DNA of 64,000 nucleotides from the NCBI GenBank assembly GCA_022606425.2, contig JAHDVF020001505.1, forward strand, positions 434,001-498,000, in the 5' to 3' direction. The notes beneath the pieces were generated by a model. That model saw nothing but the letters and a program-made list of their open reading frames with translations, was not told where the DNA came from and ran no database searches. A program made the position numbers and the translations under genes. Below, one piece after another: positions 32,841-45,080 of the stretch. The stretch's first letter is position 1. Every line of letters starts with the position of its first letter. This DNA is from Lepidostoma basale (taxonomy: Eukaryota > Arthropoda > Insecta > Trichoptera > Lepidostomatidae).

Positions 32841-35800
32841 GCACTAGAAACTGTTTTTAACACTAGAAACTGTTTTTAATATTATTCTAGAACACCATAT
32901 ACTTAAATGTTTTGTAACGATTCAATGAGCCGTAAAACAATGTATTATTTATTATATTGATTGAGTTTACTTCTGCAGTGGAATAAAACTTGTTGTTACC
33001 CCATACGACAACTGAAATAGATCCGTTCATTAATATCAGCGTTTGTATAAGAAAATGGAACCATTTGTTCATACAGAGCGTGACAGCGCTCGTGAGGGTC
33101 ACGTGACGTGTACGGAGGTAAACAGCTGTCATTGTGACGTAGTCGGTCGCGACACCTCATAATTCGATGTCGGCCGGGAAAACCGCTTGACATTGCAATA
33201 TTAGCATTGCACTTGCGCACATTGCAGATAACCGGGGGGAGTGTTCTCTCGCCTATTATAGACAGGGGTCGCCCGTTGTGTCGTTACAATGCGTGGAGCA
33301 CCAAAGGGGTTCAACACAGTATAACTTCTACGGGTCTCCCCGGGATTAAAGTGGTAGTTCGCGAGGAATGTTCTAATGTCACTCTTCTTAGAGAGCAATA
33401 AGAGTAAGGAAGATATGTTTAATCCTTTAAGATCCGCGCGTTACGGTGCTGTGTAATCAGTACACATTTTAAAATGTTATTTAAAAAATCTAAAATCTAA
33501 TAGTATTCATAGGCAATGGCTTCAATTACCTACAGTCAAGCGTGATAATAGTTCAAGCTTATTAATGTACAACGGAGGAAAAACGAAAATCTTATCAAAA
33601 TATTTATTATTTCTGTAGATAAATAGGAATTTAAAAATATATAATATATTTGTATAAAAAACAACAGGATATCAAAATGATTTCATGAAATATCTGAGAT
33701 TACCAATATATACATGTTTTAACCTATTTAAAGATTTATTAAAACAAACTTGTTTAACAATATAATTGAAAAACTTTAAAAAGTATTATATAAAAAATAG
33801 AATACTTTTTAAAGTTGTATATAAAAAATAAAAGTTTATAGTAATATATAAAAAATAAAAGCATGTGTCAATTTAAAAAATCAATGAAGCACCCCCCAAA
33901 CTACTCGTATTTAAAAATAAATCAACTATAATTACATAATAATATTATTCCCGTATTAGTAATGTAGTGATTGATTCAAGGCGTGAGACGAGGATTAACG
34001 CCATTTTTTTAGATTTCAAAAGATATCATTGTTTTATTTATCTATTATCTCTGATACACGTGTGCATGATGACATTCAAATTTCTGGTATTTACGTTACA
34101 GCGGTAACAGGGAATATAATCGTCTTGATAAGACAAAGATATAGACAGAAAATAAATTAAATACCGAAGAGATAGTCGCAGGGAGAATGTACATATTTAT
34201 AAAGCAAAGCATATTCAATGCTAATAATGTGCATTTTTATGACGATTACCTACAAGTAAATATAAGCAGAAATATAACAATATTCACTCAAAACGAATAT
34301 TGTAGAATTACAAATTATTAGGATGTTTTTATTTTTGAATTTGCGGCTTCGTTCAAATGGAGGTCGCTCACAATGAACGCTAAACGGCCTTCATACTTCA
34401 ATTGATTTGTCTTCAATAATTGATTTATTGTATTGTATTTCAAGGTTTATACAAAAAAAGTTTAATTGAATTTGTGTGCATGTAAATATATTTTTGTTTT
34501 TGTTTAATATGTAACAACAAAATACGAAAAATGTGGTAACGGAATTTCTCTAAGTCTATCGTATTAGGTGAGAGTAATCTGCGAATCGATAATCAGCGGT
34601 AGATATCGCCGATCAAAGAGAAACAACACAAATATCCAATATTTATAAACATTGGCGTGTCGCGTACCAGCTATAGAGTCTGGCCCTGCATGCGTACTAC
34701 AAGCGAGATGTATAGAAGATTAAATATGAGAAAAAATATGAAATCGTTAAATAAAAGCTAATAATGATACGATCTACTGATGGCGAGACAGCTGTGACGT
34801 GGCTAGGTGATCAAACACAAAGGAAACAAACAAGATTAGTAAATGAAATTCGATTTGGACATCCGACACGTGGGAGGCCACGTGATATATGTATGAAGAA
34901 AGGCTGCAGGCCTGTGTTTTTCGATAATTAAAGTAGATATTAAATTCCGTTTGCAGGCAATTAGTATCGGGGCGAAGGTCTACAGATAGGAGGTAATAAG
35001 GGCAGAGATACAAGATTCTCAATCATATCGAAGTGCCATCGTGTTAACAGCTTTATCTGGATATCAACACAATAAAATGACGAAATTTCAAAGTCAATTT
35101 CAGCAATAGGAATGAAAATATGAAATCATGATTATCGTGAGGATACACTTTATTTACAATATTTTATCATACGGTAAAGTTCTCATATCTGTCAGTATAT
35201 AAACCAAGGTCAATTGTATTGTACGCTATATGAGAATTTATATCTTTAGAAGATACTGTACAAAATATGTATGTCAAAGGAGATCGGCGATACAATTGAA
35301 GTGTTAAAGATTCCATATTGGACGAGATAGGAAAGATTGTTCAACAATTTACAACACCGTGGTAATGCCTCGAGAGGAAACTGCTTCAAAATACATATGC
35401 GCCTTTTGGAATATCGGTGATGAACATTGAACGCGAGGGCAACAATTGCGAGAAACTGGCTTCATTATCAACAAACATATATATATTATCACGATTAAAC
35501 ATAATAAATCTTACGCAATTCGTAAAAAATGAAATCATTTACAAGACACTCTTATCTGTGCGCTAAGTGGAAAGTTGGGGCACTTCTGTCTGCCCAGGTT
35601 TGGCCAACATTTTAAGAATTAATTGATTGAACAATACATAATATTTTAATTCGTGTTGAGATATTCCTAACATTAAAAAAAAACTAGAGTAAGAGTGAAC
35701 GCACTTGGAACATCCGACACGTAACAAGAAGATGCGACACACCATACATAATAGATACATAGTCGGCGATCACAAGTGTTACTGGACGCGGTTAATCAGA

Positions 35801-36114
35801 CTAAATTGTAGGCTGGAGCATATTCTCAATGCGGACGACCTTTTAAGGTACGGGTCATGCCTAACTCATGACTATTAAAAAATCATACAGCGAATTTAAG
35901 TATGCCTAGTAATACTAGATAGTACTAGATTGATAATGAAAATGGTAGAATTCTGTCTATCATATGAATTATCAGATGAACATCATCTTAAGGTAAATAT
36001 AATTAGAGGTTTAAAAGAACATTTAAAAAAATCGTGTTTGTAAATCTAATGATTCGCGGTGACAAGCGATTTTGCAAAATTAGTTATATTTTAATGGGGG
36101 AGTAAGGGGGATCC

Positions 36115-36435
36115 TATTGACTCTTCGAGCGGTTCATGGCCATCACCGTGGTGATGGCCATGCTACGCTGGAGGATTGATCTGATCCACACCTCCTCGAC
36201 TTTGGTCTCCCCTGGAAACTATGCGAAATGTTAGAGATCGAGTGTGAATAACCTCGGTGGATAATATTGATTGCATAGGCTAACGTGGAAGGACACCTCG
36301 CCAACCCGTCTGGCAAGCGTGGCGTTGTAATGCCAACCACCCCCCGTATGACATGTCATACATGGAGAAGTATGGGGGAGGCCTATGTCCAGCAGTGGAC
36401 GATAACGGCTGTTAAAGAAGAAGAAGAAGAATAAA
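36115..36435 (+). mobile_element. RTE-like LINE 3' end
   Basis: Degenerate coding ending '..GEAYVQQWTITAV' (gtccagcagtggacgataac), followed by an (aag)n tail at 36414-36432. This is the classic terminal motif of RTE-like insect LINEs. A 28-bp palindrome (catggccatcacc, gt, and its inverse) lies inside at 36135-36162. Confidence 0.75.
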
Positions 36436-36974
36436 ATCAATTTAATATAATATAAATAATTATAAAGCTATGTCCTATCAATTATATTAATGTGGATAAA
36501 TTATTTAAGAAATGAATACTAAAGAAAAAAATAAGAAACAACTTCTCATACAATAAAAAATATAAGGCAATTTACGTACGAGTAATATTTTAATGTAAAA
36601 TCGATATATAATTTTACTTTTATAACAATGGAAAGGGAAATTGTAGAATCATTTTAAATTATCGTGTAGAATTTTCCCGTTCATAGAGCTCAGCGTACAA
36701 ATTGAAGAGTGAATGGTACGCCGTAGGTCGTCGCGGACTTTGATTAAAAATGTCGTGGACTGAATAATCAAAAGGTTTCCTTGTGAAACGTATAGTTTCC
36801 TACCACTCAACGAAACAGACCAATTGTCGCGCAAACTATTTATGTACGTGAAATAGAAAATACGTGTTGTAAGAATGGTGTTCTGAAACAAGTTTCACGT
36901 TTTAGAACGGACGAAATCCAATATTTTTGGGTATAATCCATTCTGAAAAAAGTACATACTCGTATATACATTGG

Positions 36975-37265
36975 GGATTGGCTATATTGTTGGTTACGAC
37001 AGACTGAGCAGGCTAAGCTGGGCCAGTCGTGTACAAAGAATGCTATCATCCTGAAAGGACACCCAGGTGGAAGAAGGATAGACAGGCCTATACTACGATG
37101 GGATGACGAAGTTGGGAGAGACGCAACCCAGCTATTGTAAATACAGAATTGGAGGCACGCAGCAGAGGGCAGCAGGAGTTGGAGACGAGGATTGATGGAG
37201 GCCAAAGCGCGATGCGGGATGTAGGGCCATCAAATAAGAAGATGTTGGTGATGAACAATAAACTA
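36975..37265 (+). mobile_element. LINE C-terminal fragment
   Basis: Broken frames read 'RPILRWDDEVGRDATQLL', then 'IQNWRHAAE' and 'SWRRGLMEAKARCGM', followed by a stop. This fits the 'GRP..RW.DDV..D...W...A.DR..W...L.EAK' end of insect LINEs. Confidence 0.75.
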
Positions 37266-38689
37266 TAGACTATTTTAGCGGTTGATTTATGTGTTGACAC
37301 CCTTAAAAATTACATTTGAATAAAAAATAACTGAGAGTAGTTTAGCAATCATAAGTTAAGAAAATAATATATTTATTTCGGGAAGGGTATGCACAACCGT
37401 TTACTGGACAACGTTAAGTTTATTGGGCGGTATAAATGGTATTAATAATATTTTCGAGTACTCGAAGTAAACCGTTGAAAATATGTAGGTATGTTGTGTA
37501 ACACGTAATTTTAGTGACATATTTTTTATCACTAGTATATACTTTATATGCAGTTAAACGTTACTATACCCATAGACAATCAGTTCAAATAATAATAAAA
37601 TTGTTTGGGAAAATTTGGATTGTAGAAAAACAACGCAAAATCACTAACAATCAAATTATGGAACACCGCGTATTACCTCACATTATTACGTAACGCGCGA
37701 AAATTAGCAGAAATCTGACTACCATCACCCGACCTTGGTAGGCAGTTTCAAAAGGTTGTGAAATTCAGATGTTAGCTAAATGCATGTATTTGCATTGTTG
37801 TTGAACCATCAATATTTTGTCTTTAATCGGAAGCGGTGGTGGTGATATCAATATATATTTTTCCTTTCTCGTGGACCGCATGGAGAACACAAGAATTACA
37901 AAAAATATTAAAGATGAACACCCAAGCAGTAAGAGATTACCAGGACGTCATCATCCCAGGACAGCCCACCGTCACAAACAGGTCATACGACCTAAACTAA
38001 GAGGAAGAAGAATAAGAAGAAAGAAATTCAAACTCTACTACCCTGAGTAAGTGTCTGCCTAATTGAATCCCTCTAAGGGAGCGAAGCCTGTGCGTTGGTT
38101 ATCACTGTTAAATATAACATTGTGAAAGCATCCGGTAGGCTGGTGAAACTCGTATATATCATATGAAAAATACTATAAATTCAGTTTTACAATGGGACTA
38201 GAATAGGGAAAAAAATTATCTATATCAAGGGACAAAAAAAATCATTAGCTGTTCAATGATTTCGTTAAAATAAGAATGTAGCTGATCAAAGTGGCAAGGA
38301 ACAACATTTTTAATTCACTTGGATCGGAAATTAATCATTCAAAACGACGAATTATAACTTAATATTTCCTTACCTACGCTAAACCCGAGCGTGACGTTGC
38401 TGTGTAATCATTACGCACTTCAATATGAGCATTGTAAATCGTAAAAATGAAATAAATATTCATATTATATGGGTTTAATCAGCAATGGTGAAAAAATAAG
38501 CTAACGCTTACAACGTTTGAAAACCCGCTCATGATAAGCGTCTAAGACCGAATGATGAAATACTTTAAGTGAACGATCAAGATAATAAATTGTCTCTCTG
38601 GCACTCAGAAATATAAAAGTAGCGAGAGTGTATTGTAATGAATATGTGTGACAGAAATATATTATTTACTCTTTACATAACAGATAAAA

Positions 38690-38960
38690 TTAAAAAAGGA
38701 TCCCTGAGAAAGTTTTGAGATGTGGAACGAAGGACAAAATAAGAATAGTTTTAAATGTCTTAAACAAGCAGTGTGAGTGGAAAGACGACCAAGAAAACCA
38801 TGACCAAATTAATTAAGTACTAAAAGGCGGCCACATTCGAAGTCGGATAAATCGACGAGCGTGCATGTAACAATGTATGAATGCAGAGGAATCTCGAGAG
38901 GTATATCAAGACAGAGCAGTATAGAGATCCATCCTCTCTGCCTACCATCTAAACATGACA
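38690..38960 (+). mobile_element. Degenerate LINE-A 3' fragment
   Basis: Nucleotide-level resemblance to the copy at 53300-53560: ggatccctgaga, then 'caagcagtgtgagtgg', 'aaaggcggccacattcgaag' and 'ctctctgcctacc'. Many small deletions and stops. No GTTA tail remains. Confidence 0.75.
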
Positions 38961-39239
38961 TTGCAACTGGAATATTACCAGTGTGCTGCAAACGATATCA
39001 TTTGATTGTATTGTTAATTCATCTCTGATTTTCGGTAAACTACTTATTGAGTCCAATCTATGAGTTTCAATCTATGGAAATATTATATTATAAGAAATAT
39101 TTACCTCAGATATTGTTAGGGGTTCAAAAGGGTAGTAGGGCTACGATGGAGTATGTTTTGCTGGAAAGCATGCCTCTACAAAATGTCGTAAGGCGCCATG
39201 TTGCATTTACAACAGCAACACTACTATCAAGTCCAACTC

Positions 39240-39515
39240 TGTAGCGTCCACGAGAGGTCTTTTAAAGACCCCGCGAACCCCAGGCAATGTGGCACATATT
39301 ACTAAGTGCCATAGCAGATAGAGAGAGGACGAATGGCGAGCTTCCAGCGCCATAAAACTGGATACACCCAGCTAAGGGAAGGTAACCCCGACAGAAAATC
39401 CACCAGAGAAGGCAAGGGGATACCACTCTGGATATTTTTCCCCAGGTCATCACTATGAAATGATGATAGTCAACTATAGGGAGATCTGACAGGACACAGA
39501 CAGAAGAAGAAGATT
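39240..39515 (+). mobile_element. Probable degenerate LINE 3' end
   Basis: Non-coding now. It ends in 'gacaggacacagacagaagaagaag', resembling the aag-tailed ends of other LINE fragments here, and holds patches such as 'gcgaacccca' and 'agagaggacgaatggcga' consistent with a decayed C-terminal coding region. Weak call. Confidence 0.4.
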
Positions 39516-40389
39516 GTTATATTTATTATGAGCGATGTGCACTAGCTACACGGCATCGGTAAGGGAAGGCTAAAAGCGTGAAAAAACACCTATCATGTGA
39601 AAACGATAAATTAAAACGTCTTCTCGGTCACGAGACTTTTGATTAGAAAAAACATTCCCTGATTACCTCGCGTCACTATTTGACCAGCAGATCAAAGCGT
39701 GATACGGTTCTGAATCATCTTTAAGAAATTGACTATAGGAAAATACGATACCGCCGGGGTGATTACTTTCGCTGGTTACAGAAAAAAATAAATTGTGAAT
39801 AAATTTCGTTTACATAGAAACAGTAATTTTAGATAATAAGTATGTGTTATTTTTCATTATTTGTATGATAAGTACGCGGCGTATGAAACAGTTAATATTT
39901 TTTCGCAAGTCTTTACTAATGTGATAAATAATAATATTTTTACGTATATAATGTATTTTGTGCGATAGCAGCGTAATTAAAAATGGTCTAGTTATTAGAA
40001 TGAAAATAAACACGTACGTGAAAGGGGGCTCGGTTAGATATAATCTTGGAAATACTGTGTTATTGATATAATATATATAATACGTGTTGTACAATCAGTC
40101 GCCCATTATCATCAAATGGAAGTATTGACAAATATTAATGTATCCGTTTAAATAAACTTTCGTAAATATCAAATTGTAAAGACGGCAGTTGAAAATCGTA
40201 AAACAAATTGTATTCTGTGATTTCAACTCTTGAAATGCTATTGTTTAGCGGAGCATTCAAATGATATCAAAAACAATCGAATGGTATGATTTATGAAATC
40301 AAATTACACATAAGGACCATGGAAAGATCCATGTTGGGTATCTTGCTTAGAGACCATACGTGCATATTAGAATATTAGGGATACGCATT

Positions 40390-40605
40390 GCAAGGATGAA
40401 GTGGCAATAGGCTGGGCATGTGTGCCGACGGGATGATGGAAGATGGAGCCAGAGGGTTAATGGAGGTCAAGGTTGGGGCGAAGACGTGTCGAGAGACAGC
40501 CTACCAGATGGAGCGAAGATATTGTGCGGACAGCGGGATGGCGTGAGAATGGAGAGGCTTACGTCCAACAGTGGATGGAGACAAGCTAATGAAGAGATCT
40601 AGAAC
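40390..40605 (+). mobile_element. RTE-like LINE C-terminal fragment (uninterrupted copy)
   Basis: Reads 'AGHVCRRDDGRWSQRVN', then 'ERLTSNSGWRQANEE', with 'WAGHV.RR.DGRW' as in the copy at 30605-30990. Small indels shift the frame. A tRNA-derived SINE follows directly, so the SINE either inserted at its end or was captured with it. Confidence 0.8.
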
Positions 40606-40609
40606 GATC

Positions 40610-40758
40610 TTCGTGTCAGAGTAGCAAGATCTATGACTGCCACACCGAAGGTCCCGGTTCGATTTCCTGCGACGGCAGTGTAATTTACACCGCCTTTGGT
40701 CTGGCGATAGATTAGCTACCTATCACATCTCGTGTGAGTCAATATAATAGCTAAAAAA
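40610..40758 (+). mobile_element. tRNA-derived SINE, copy 2
   Basis: Contains the B-box-like 'ggttcgatttcc', then 'gacggcagtgtaatttacac', 'ttggtctggcgatagattagc' in short form, and an A-run tail at 40752-40760. The 5' A-box part is reduced. Same family as the copy at 24432. Confidence 0.75.
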
Positions 40759-41934
40759 AACAAATCATATAAAGTAATTGAGTTCATATGACCAGTTATA
40801 TACAAAAAAAATACCACATATCGCTATTTTCTAAAATTTAATGCATTATATCATAATAAATTATTATTATTATTAAGACTCTTAGCAGCGTCTTACTACT
40901 AACTTGAATAGTCACACGGTTAACACGTCTAGATGACGATAAGTTAGGAATGCTACTTACAAGTATTTAACATCCTAATATATATTTTTTAAATTGAGAA
41001 ACTGAAAAGTGTATTGTTTTTACAGCCAGAAATTAGATTAAACTATCATATCTAGAGAAAAACATTAACATTTTGCAAATAAAACATTCACAACAAAGCC
41101 TCTGGACCGCGTCATCCTAAAATATTATTTAAACACATAAAAAAATACATACAATATTTTAGAATAATTGTTTCACGTGAAAACTAGTATAAACAACGTG
41201 TTTCAACCGGATAACGCTGGTAAGATGCATATGTTAGTGAGCATTTTTTTTTTACAAAAAATCCAATATAGAATTTGCACACCACCGGATTCTATGGTGT
41301 AACGGTATAACGGGTCCCAATATAGATTGGTTCTATAAAAAAGACTCATAATATCCCATGGGCTTTCATTTCATTATCCCGATCCACATTTGTAGAAACC
41401 AATCAATTATCTCGTGACGTCACTAGTCGCCCATTTGACAACAAAATCAGAGGAAAATAATTATGTTGATTCATTCGTAAGGATTCTTACAAATATTCAC
41501 TACAAGGATTTCCCCTGCGTAACCGCATAAAACAAGCAAAAATATACACTATTTACACGTACAGTACCTATACTCTTCATAGAGATGAATTATATTCGTG
41601 TGGGAAGATTAAGTTTCTATTTTTTTACGATTAATCTGTTTGTCCCATTATTATTATTATTATTTGGTGTCAACCCCGGTGTCACCAGAGGCAGATTGTT
41701 TCTGGTGGCCGGTAGGTAAAACAATCTGTGCTGTCGGAGAAATCTATCAGGAACAAAAAGACCAACATCCTCTAGCACGGCCGAATTCTCGAAATATCCC
41801 CTGATTAATTTAAAGAAATGGGTAATGAGATGCCCATATCTTCGAAGCTGTCATGAATTGGTTCCAAGCATTCCTAACAGAAATTCCGTAGGATAAAGCC
41901 ACGGATAACTACCATACTCCCTCATGTAGAGATA

Positions 41935-42118
41935 CCTCAGAAATTCTAAATTCTCGTGACATGTGACAGGTAGATACCTAATCTATCGCAATTTTATTGT
42001 CATGTGAATTCTACACCAGACCAAAGACAGGGTGACAATCACACTGCCATCGTCGAAAACGGAACCCTGGACCTTCGGTGTGGCAGTCAACGCACTTACC
42101 ACTCGGCCACGAATATTA
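41935..42118 (-). mobile_element. tRNA-derived SINE, copy 3
   Basis: On the minus strand the head reads 'gtggccgagtggtaagtgcg' (A-box region) and 'aaggtccagggttccgt' (B-box region), then 'cagtgtgattgtcaccctgt' and 'tggtctggtgtagaattcac'. The most complete tRNA-like head in the window. Not a tRNA gene: the cloverleaf is not kept. Confidence 0.85.
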
Positions 42119-42429
42119 CAAGTGAGGCGATACACAATCAAAACGCGTGAACCAATGTAATGTATACTGTTCTCTACACGAGTACCTCACCGTTTATGTT
42201 ATTAATAAAACAGATATTGAGAAATAAAATACTTTTTATTGTAAGAATACGAATGTCAATGATAAGAAAACCAGACGTTACCAAATCAGCGTATTCTCTA
42301 TGTAGAACGCTGACCAAACTGATAATCAAAATAAGGCAAATGTACTAAGTTCTGTAACTATATTTTAACCGAATAAATACGGCCATCTCATATTTGCTCT
42401 TATACGTAAGAAAACATATAAATATAACT

Positions 42430-42680
42430 AACATAATTCTCGCGTCTCTCCTACATTCAAACACCATGACACGTAAGCTCGTTGATTGTCTCGACTTCGA
42501 AGGTGGCCGGCTTTTAGTAATTGATTAATTTGGTCATGCCATGTTTTCCATGGCCATCCTCATATTATGTTTCCATTCCCACTACTTGTATACATATTTA
42601 TTTCCATTATTCCCTTATTCATTCGTTCCATGTGTCCAAACCATATTATTGATAGAGACCCTTTCTTAATTTAATTATGT
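42430..42680 (-). mobile_element. LINE-A fragment without tail
   Basis: The minus strand matches the MTRCMNVE..HDQINQLL..GHMERMN portion at nucleotide level (for example 'gaatgaataagggaataatg' where other copies encode ERM). Frames are broken and both ends are lost. Confidence 0.7.
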
Positions 42681-42837
42681 AAATATAGCTTTAAATATTG
42701 TTCTCTTATATGATACGATTCCGAAAATATACAATACAACAATCAATAAGAATTAAAGATTACGTACTGAGAATTAAGGATTGCGTAAATTTAAATAAGC
42801 GGAATCGAAAGAATGATTAATGATGCCGTTAGTATTG

Positions 42838-44150
42838 AATTTGTATTTTTTTTTATTTGCCAAGCATCAATGCCTTAGAAAGGGGAAATATGTCATTCCC
42901 ATAAAATATAATAATTCTACTATTAAACAGACGTTTTCATTCATATACATATTTGGAGTTTTACATCATTTTTCAAGAAACAATAAATGATTCTGCACTG
43001 TATTTATTTCACATTTCAGATGCAGAAGAGAAGAATAAATCGATTGAGTCTCCGCACACAGGATGGCGATTTTATTTTATATTATAATACTTAGAATCAT
43101 TAGTCACCTTGAAATATGTAAAATCATTTGTAATCAATTTGTAAGATGTTTTTCTTAGAAACACTTTATTTCGTCCTACCTCAAATAACTTAATTTTGAT
43201 TATAATATCATTAATCGTTGTCATAAAATTTCTTAAAGAGTTCCAATAAACACTTTCCAATATTTCTGGACCTACCCAAATCATTATTTGTTAAAAATGT
43301 ATAAAGTCACATCAATTTTCGGTAATTACCATATTCTGCTCCATTTACTAGTGTGTATAAACAGCAACGAGCTGAAATTTCGTCACATTTGATAATGCCT
43401 TAGAAGGGCGAAACATGTCATTCAACAAACTTCTAGAAAACTGACGTTTGCATTCGTATTAATTAATAAATAATACATTTGTGTTTTTAATGTATTTTGT
43501 GAATACATCAGTAAATAATATACACTCCTGTTGCGTTGTTTTTTTAGGTGTAAATTGTGGCGCCGTGAATATGGCCGTGCAAAGAGAGCGGAGGATATGA
43601 ACATGGTAGCTTGACCATGACCAAAGTGACGGGGAAATGACTTGTGCGAGAGCCTAGATCGTCCGGAGACGGTAAAAGCGCGTTGGAATCTGTGCGTAGG
43701 GAAATCACCTTCGTTCGAATCAAGTTTGTTTCGACACTAGATAACTCGAAATTACTGACACATTAAAAAAATATATTAAAACAAAAAGTACATGGTTTTC
43801 TAAATTTTCAAATAAGTTAAATTGGAATTTTATTTATTGTTTATTTGAGCAATGATGTAAAACTCCATATTAAAGTATTAATATGTATGAAAAAACGGTA
43901 GTTTTTAAGGAGTTTTATTATAATATTTATGTATGACATGTTTCGCCCTTTGAAGGCATTATCAAATGTGACGAAACTTCAACTCGTTGCAGTATATATA
44001 CACTAGTAAATGGAGCAGGGTGATTAACGAAAATTTATGTGACTATACATTTTTAACAAATAATTATTTAGGTAGATCCAGAAATATTGGAAAGTGTGTC
44101 TTGGAACTCGTTAAGAAATTTTATGACAATGCTTACATAGTTACGGAAAA
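42838..44150. mobile_element. Paired inverted repeat units, Penelope-like
   Basis: A unit at about 43200-43480 (plus) and its inverted copy at about 43860-44140 share, in order, 'aatatttctggacctaccc', 'gctccatttactagtgt', 'cgtcacatttgataatgcc', 'gcgaaacatgtcat' and 'aaaact'. A shorter direct piece at 42866-43010 carries the same gaaa box and 'ggagttttacatcat'. The layout, inverted copies of a few-hundred-base repeat around a short spacer, fits remains of Penelope-like terminal repeats. No reverse transcriptase is left. Confidence 0.5.
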
Positions 44151-44393
44151 CTAAATGATATTATATAAATCAAAAATAAGTTCAATAAATGTTAACAGTA
44201 ATTAATATGTAAGACCGAAAAATATGGGATTACAATTCCTGGAATTACTTAACAAATATTTTGAATACTTATGTTTACACACTAATGGATGTTATATAAA
44301 TTATAAATGTTCAGGTAGATTCAACTGCAGTATTATATTTTCTCAGAAATACATTATTCATAAATTATTATGGTAAAAATGTTAACACATATA

Positions 44394-44535
44394 ATCGTTG
44401 CAGTCTCCATCTTCAGGGTAACCCTGAAGATGGAGACTGCAACGATCTCCGAAACGTCGGTCGAGAAGGAGTTTTGACACGGTGTTACCCAAAAACACAT
44501 CAAACATATTGCTGCCAACCGTGAAAATCTACGCG
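44394..44535 (+). ncRNA. Fold-back with hammerhead-ribozyme-like core
   Basis: 44394-44419 and 44421-44446 form a perfect 26-bp inverted repeat. Starting in the right arm is a hammerhead-like layout: CTGAAGA (44424-44430), a helix ggaga/tctcc, GAAA (44451-44454), then CGTC with cleavage expected after GTC (44458). acc and ggt outside could pair as helix I. Against it, one base bulges at the foot of helix II and helix III would be minimal. 44461-44535 repeats the outer sequence of the 13224-13416 palindrome. Minimal hammerheads are known in Penelope-like elements. Confidence 0.4.
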
Positions 44536-44819
44536 AGGTAAAGTATATTTGTATGAAAACATATTAACAATTATATATATCTGAATTATTATGGTATACA
44601 AACACCTACACTATATAAAACTCTTTACAAAGTATCGTTTTTTCGTACATATTAATAATTGGAATTTAATATATTTTTATATTCGAGTAGGTACAATAAA
44701 AATATGCTTTAGAATAGTACATTTTTAATATTATCCGAAACTCCGAGTTACCCAGCGAGCAATGAAGAGGAGGATGTTTAACATTAGTCTGTGAGACAGG
44801 AAACGAAATGAATGGACCA

Positions 44820-45080
44820 GAGAAAGGAGCAAAGTCGCTGATATAACGTGCAAAATAGCTACGGTGAAGTGGAATTAGGCCGGCTATATAACGAGGACAA
44901 CGGATGATCGGTGAACCAGACGCAACCTGGAGTGGCGACCGAAAACCGGTCACATAAACCCGAGAAGACCACAAGCAAGAAGGTCTGATGATATCAAGAG
45001 ATTGACAGAAGATCAATGGCACAGAATGGCGAGTTGTGGATGTCGGGAAGGGAGGCCTATGTTCAACACATGTAAAAAAA
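44820..45080 (+). mobile_element. RTE-like LINE C-terminal fragment
   Basis: Broken frames read 'NLEWRPKTGHINPRRPQARR', 'SDDIKRLTEDQWHRMAS' and a terminal 'GREAYVQH', the usual RTE-like end. Several indels. Confidence 0.75.

Noticed and set aside
32996..33420. Further SCaMC first exon in the GC-richer block
   Set aside because: Contains CACGTG and CG-rich sequence, but I found no ATG exon with a phase-0 donor or any recognisable peptide.
36135..36162. 28-bp palindrome as an operator
   Set aside because: It lies in a decayed LINE end; no gene or promoter context.
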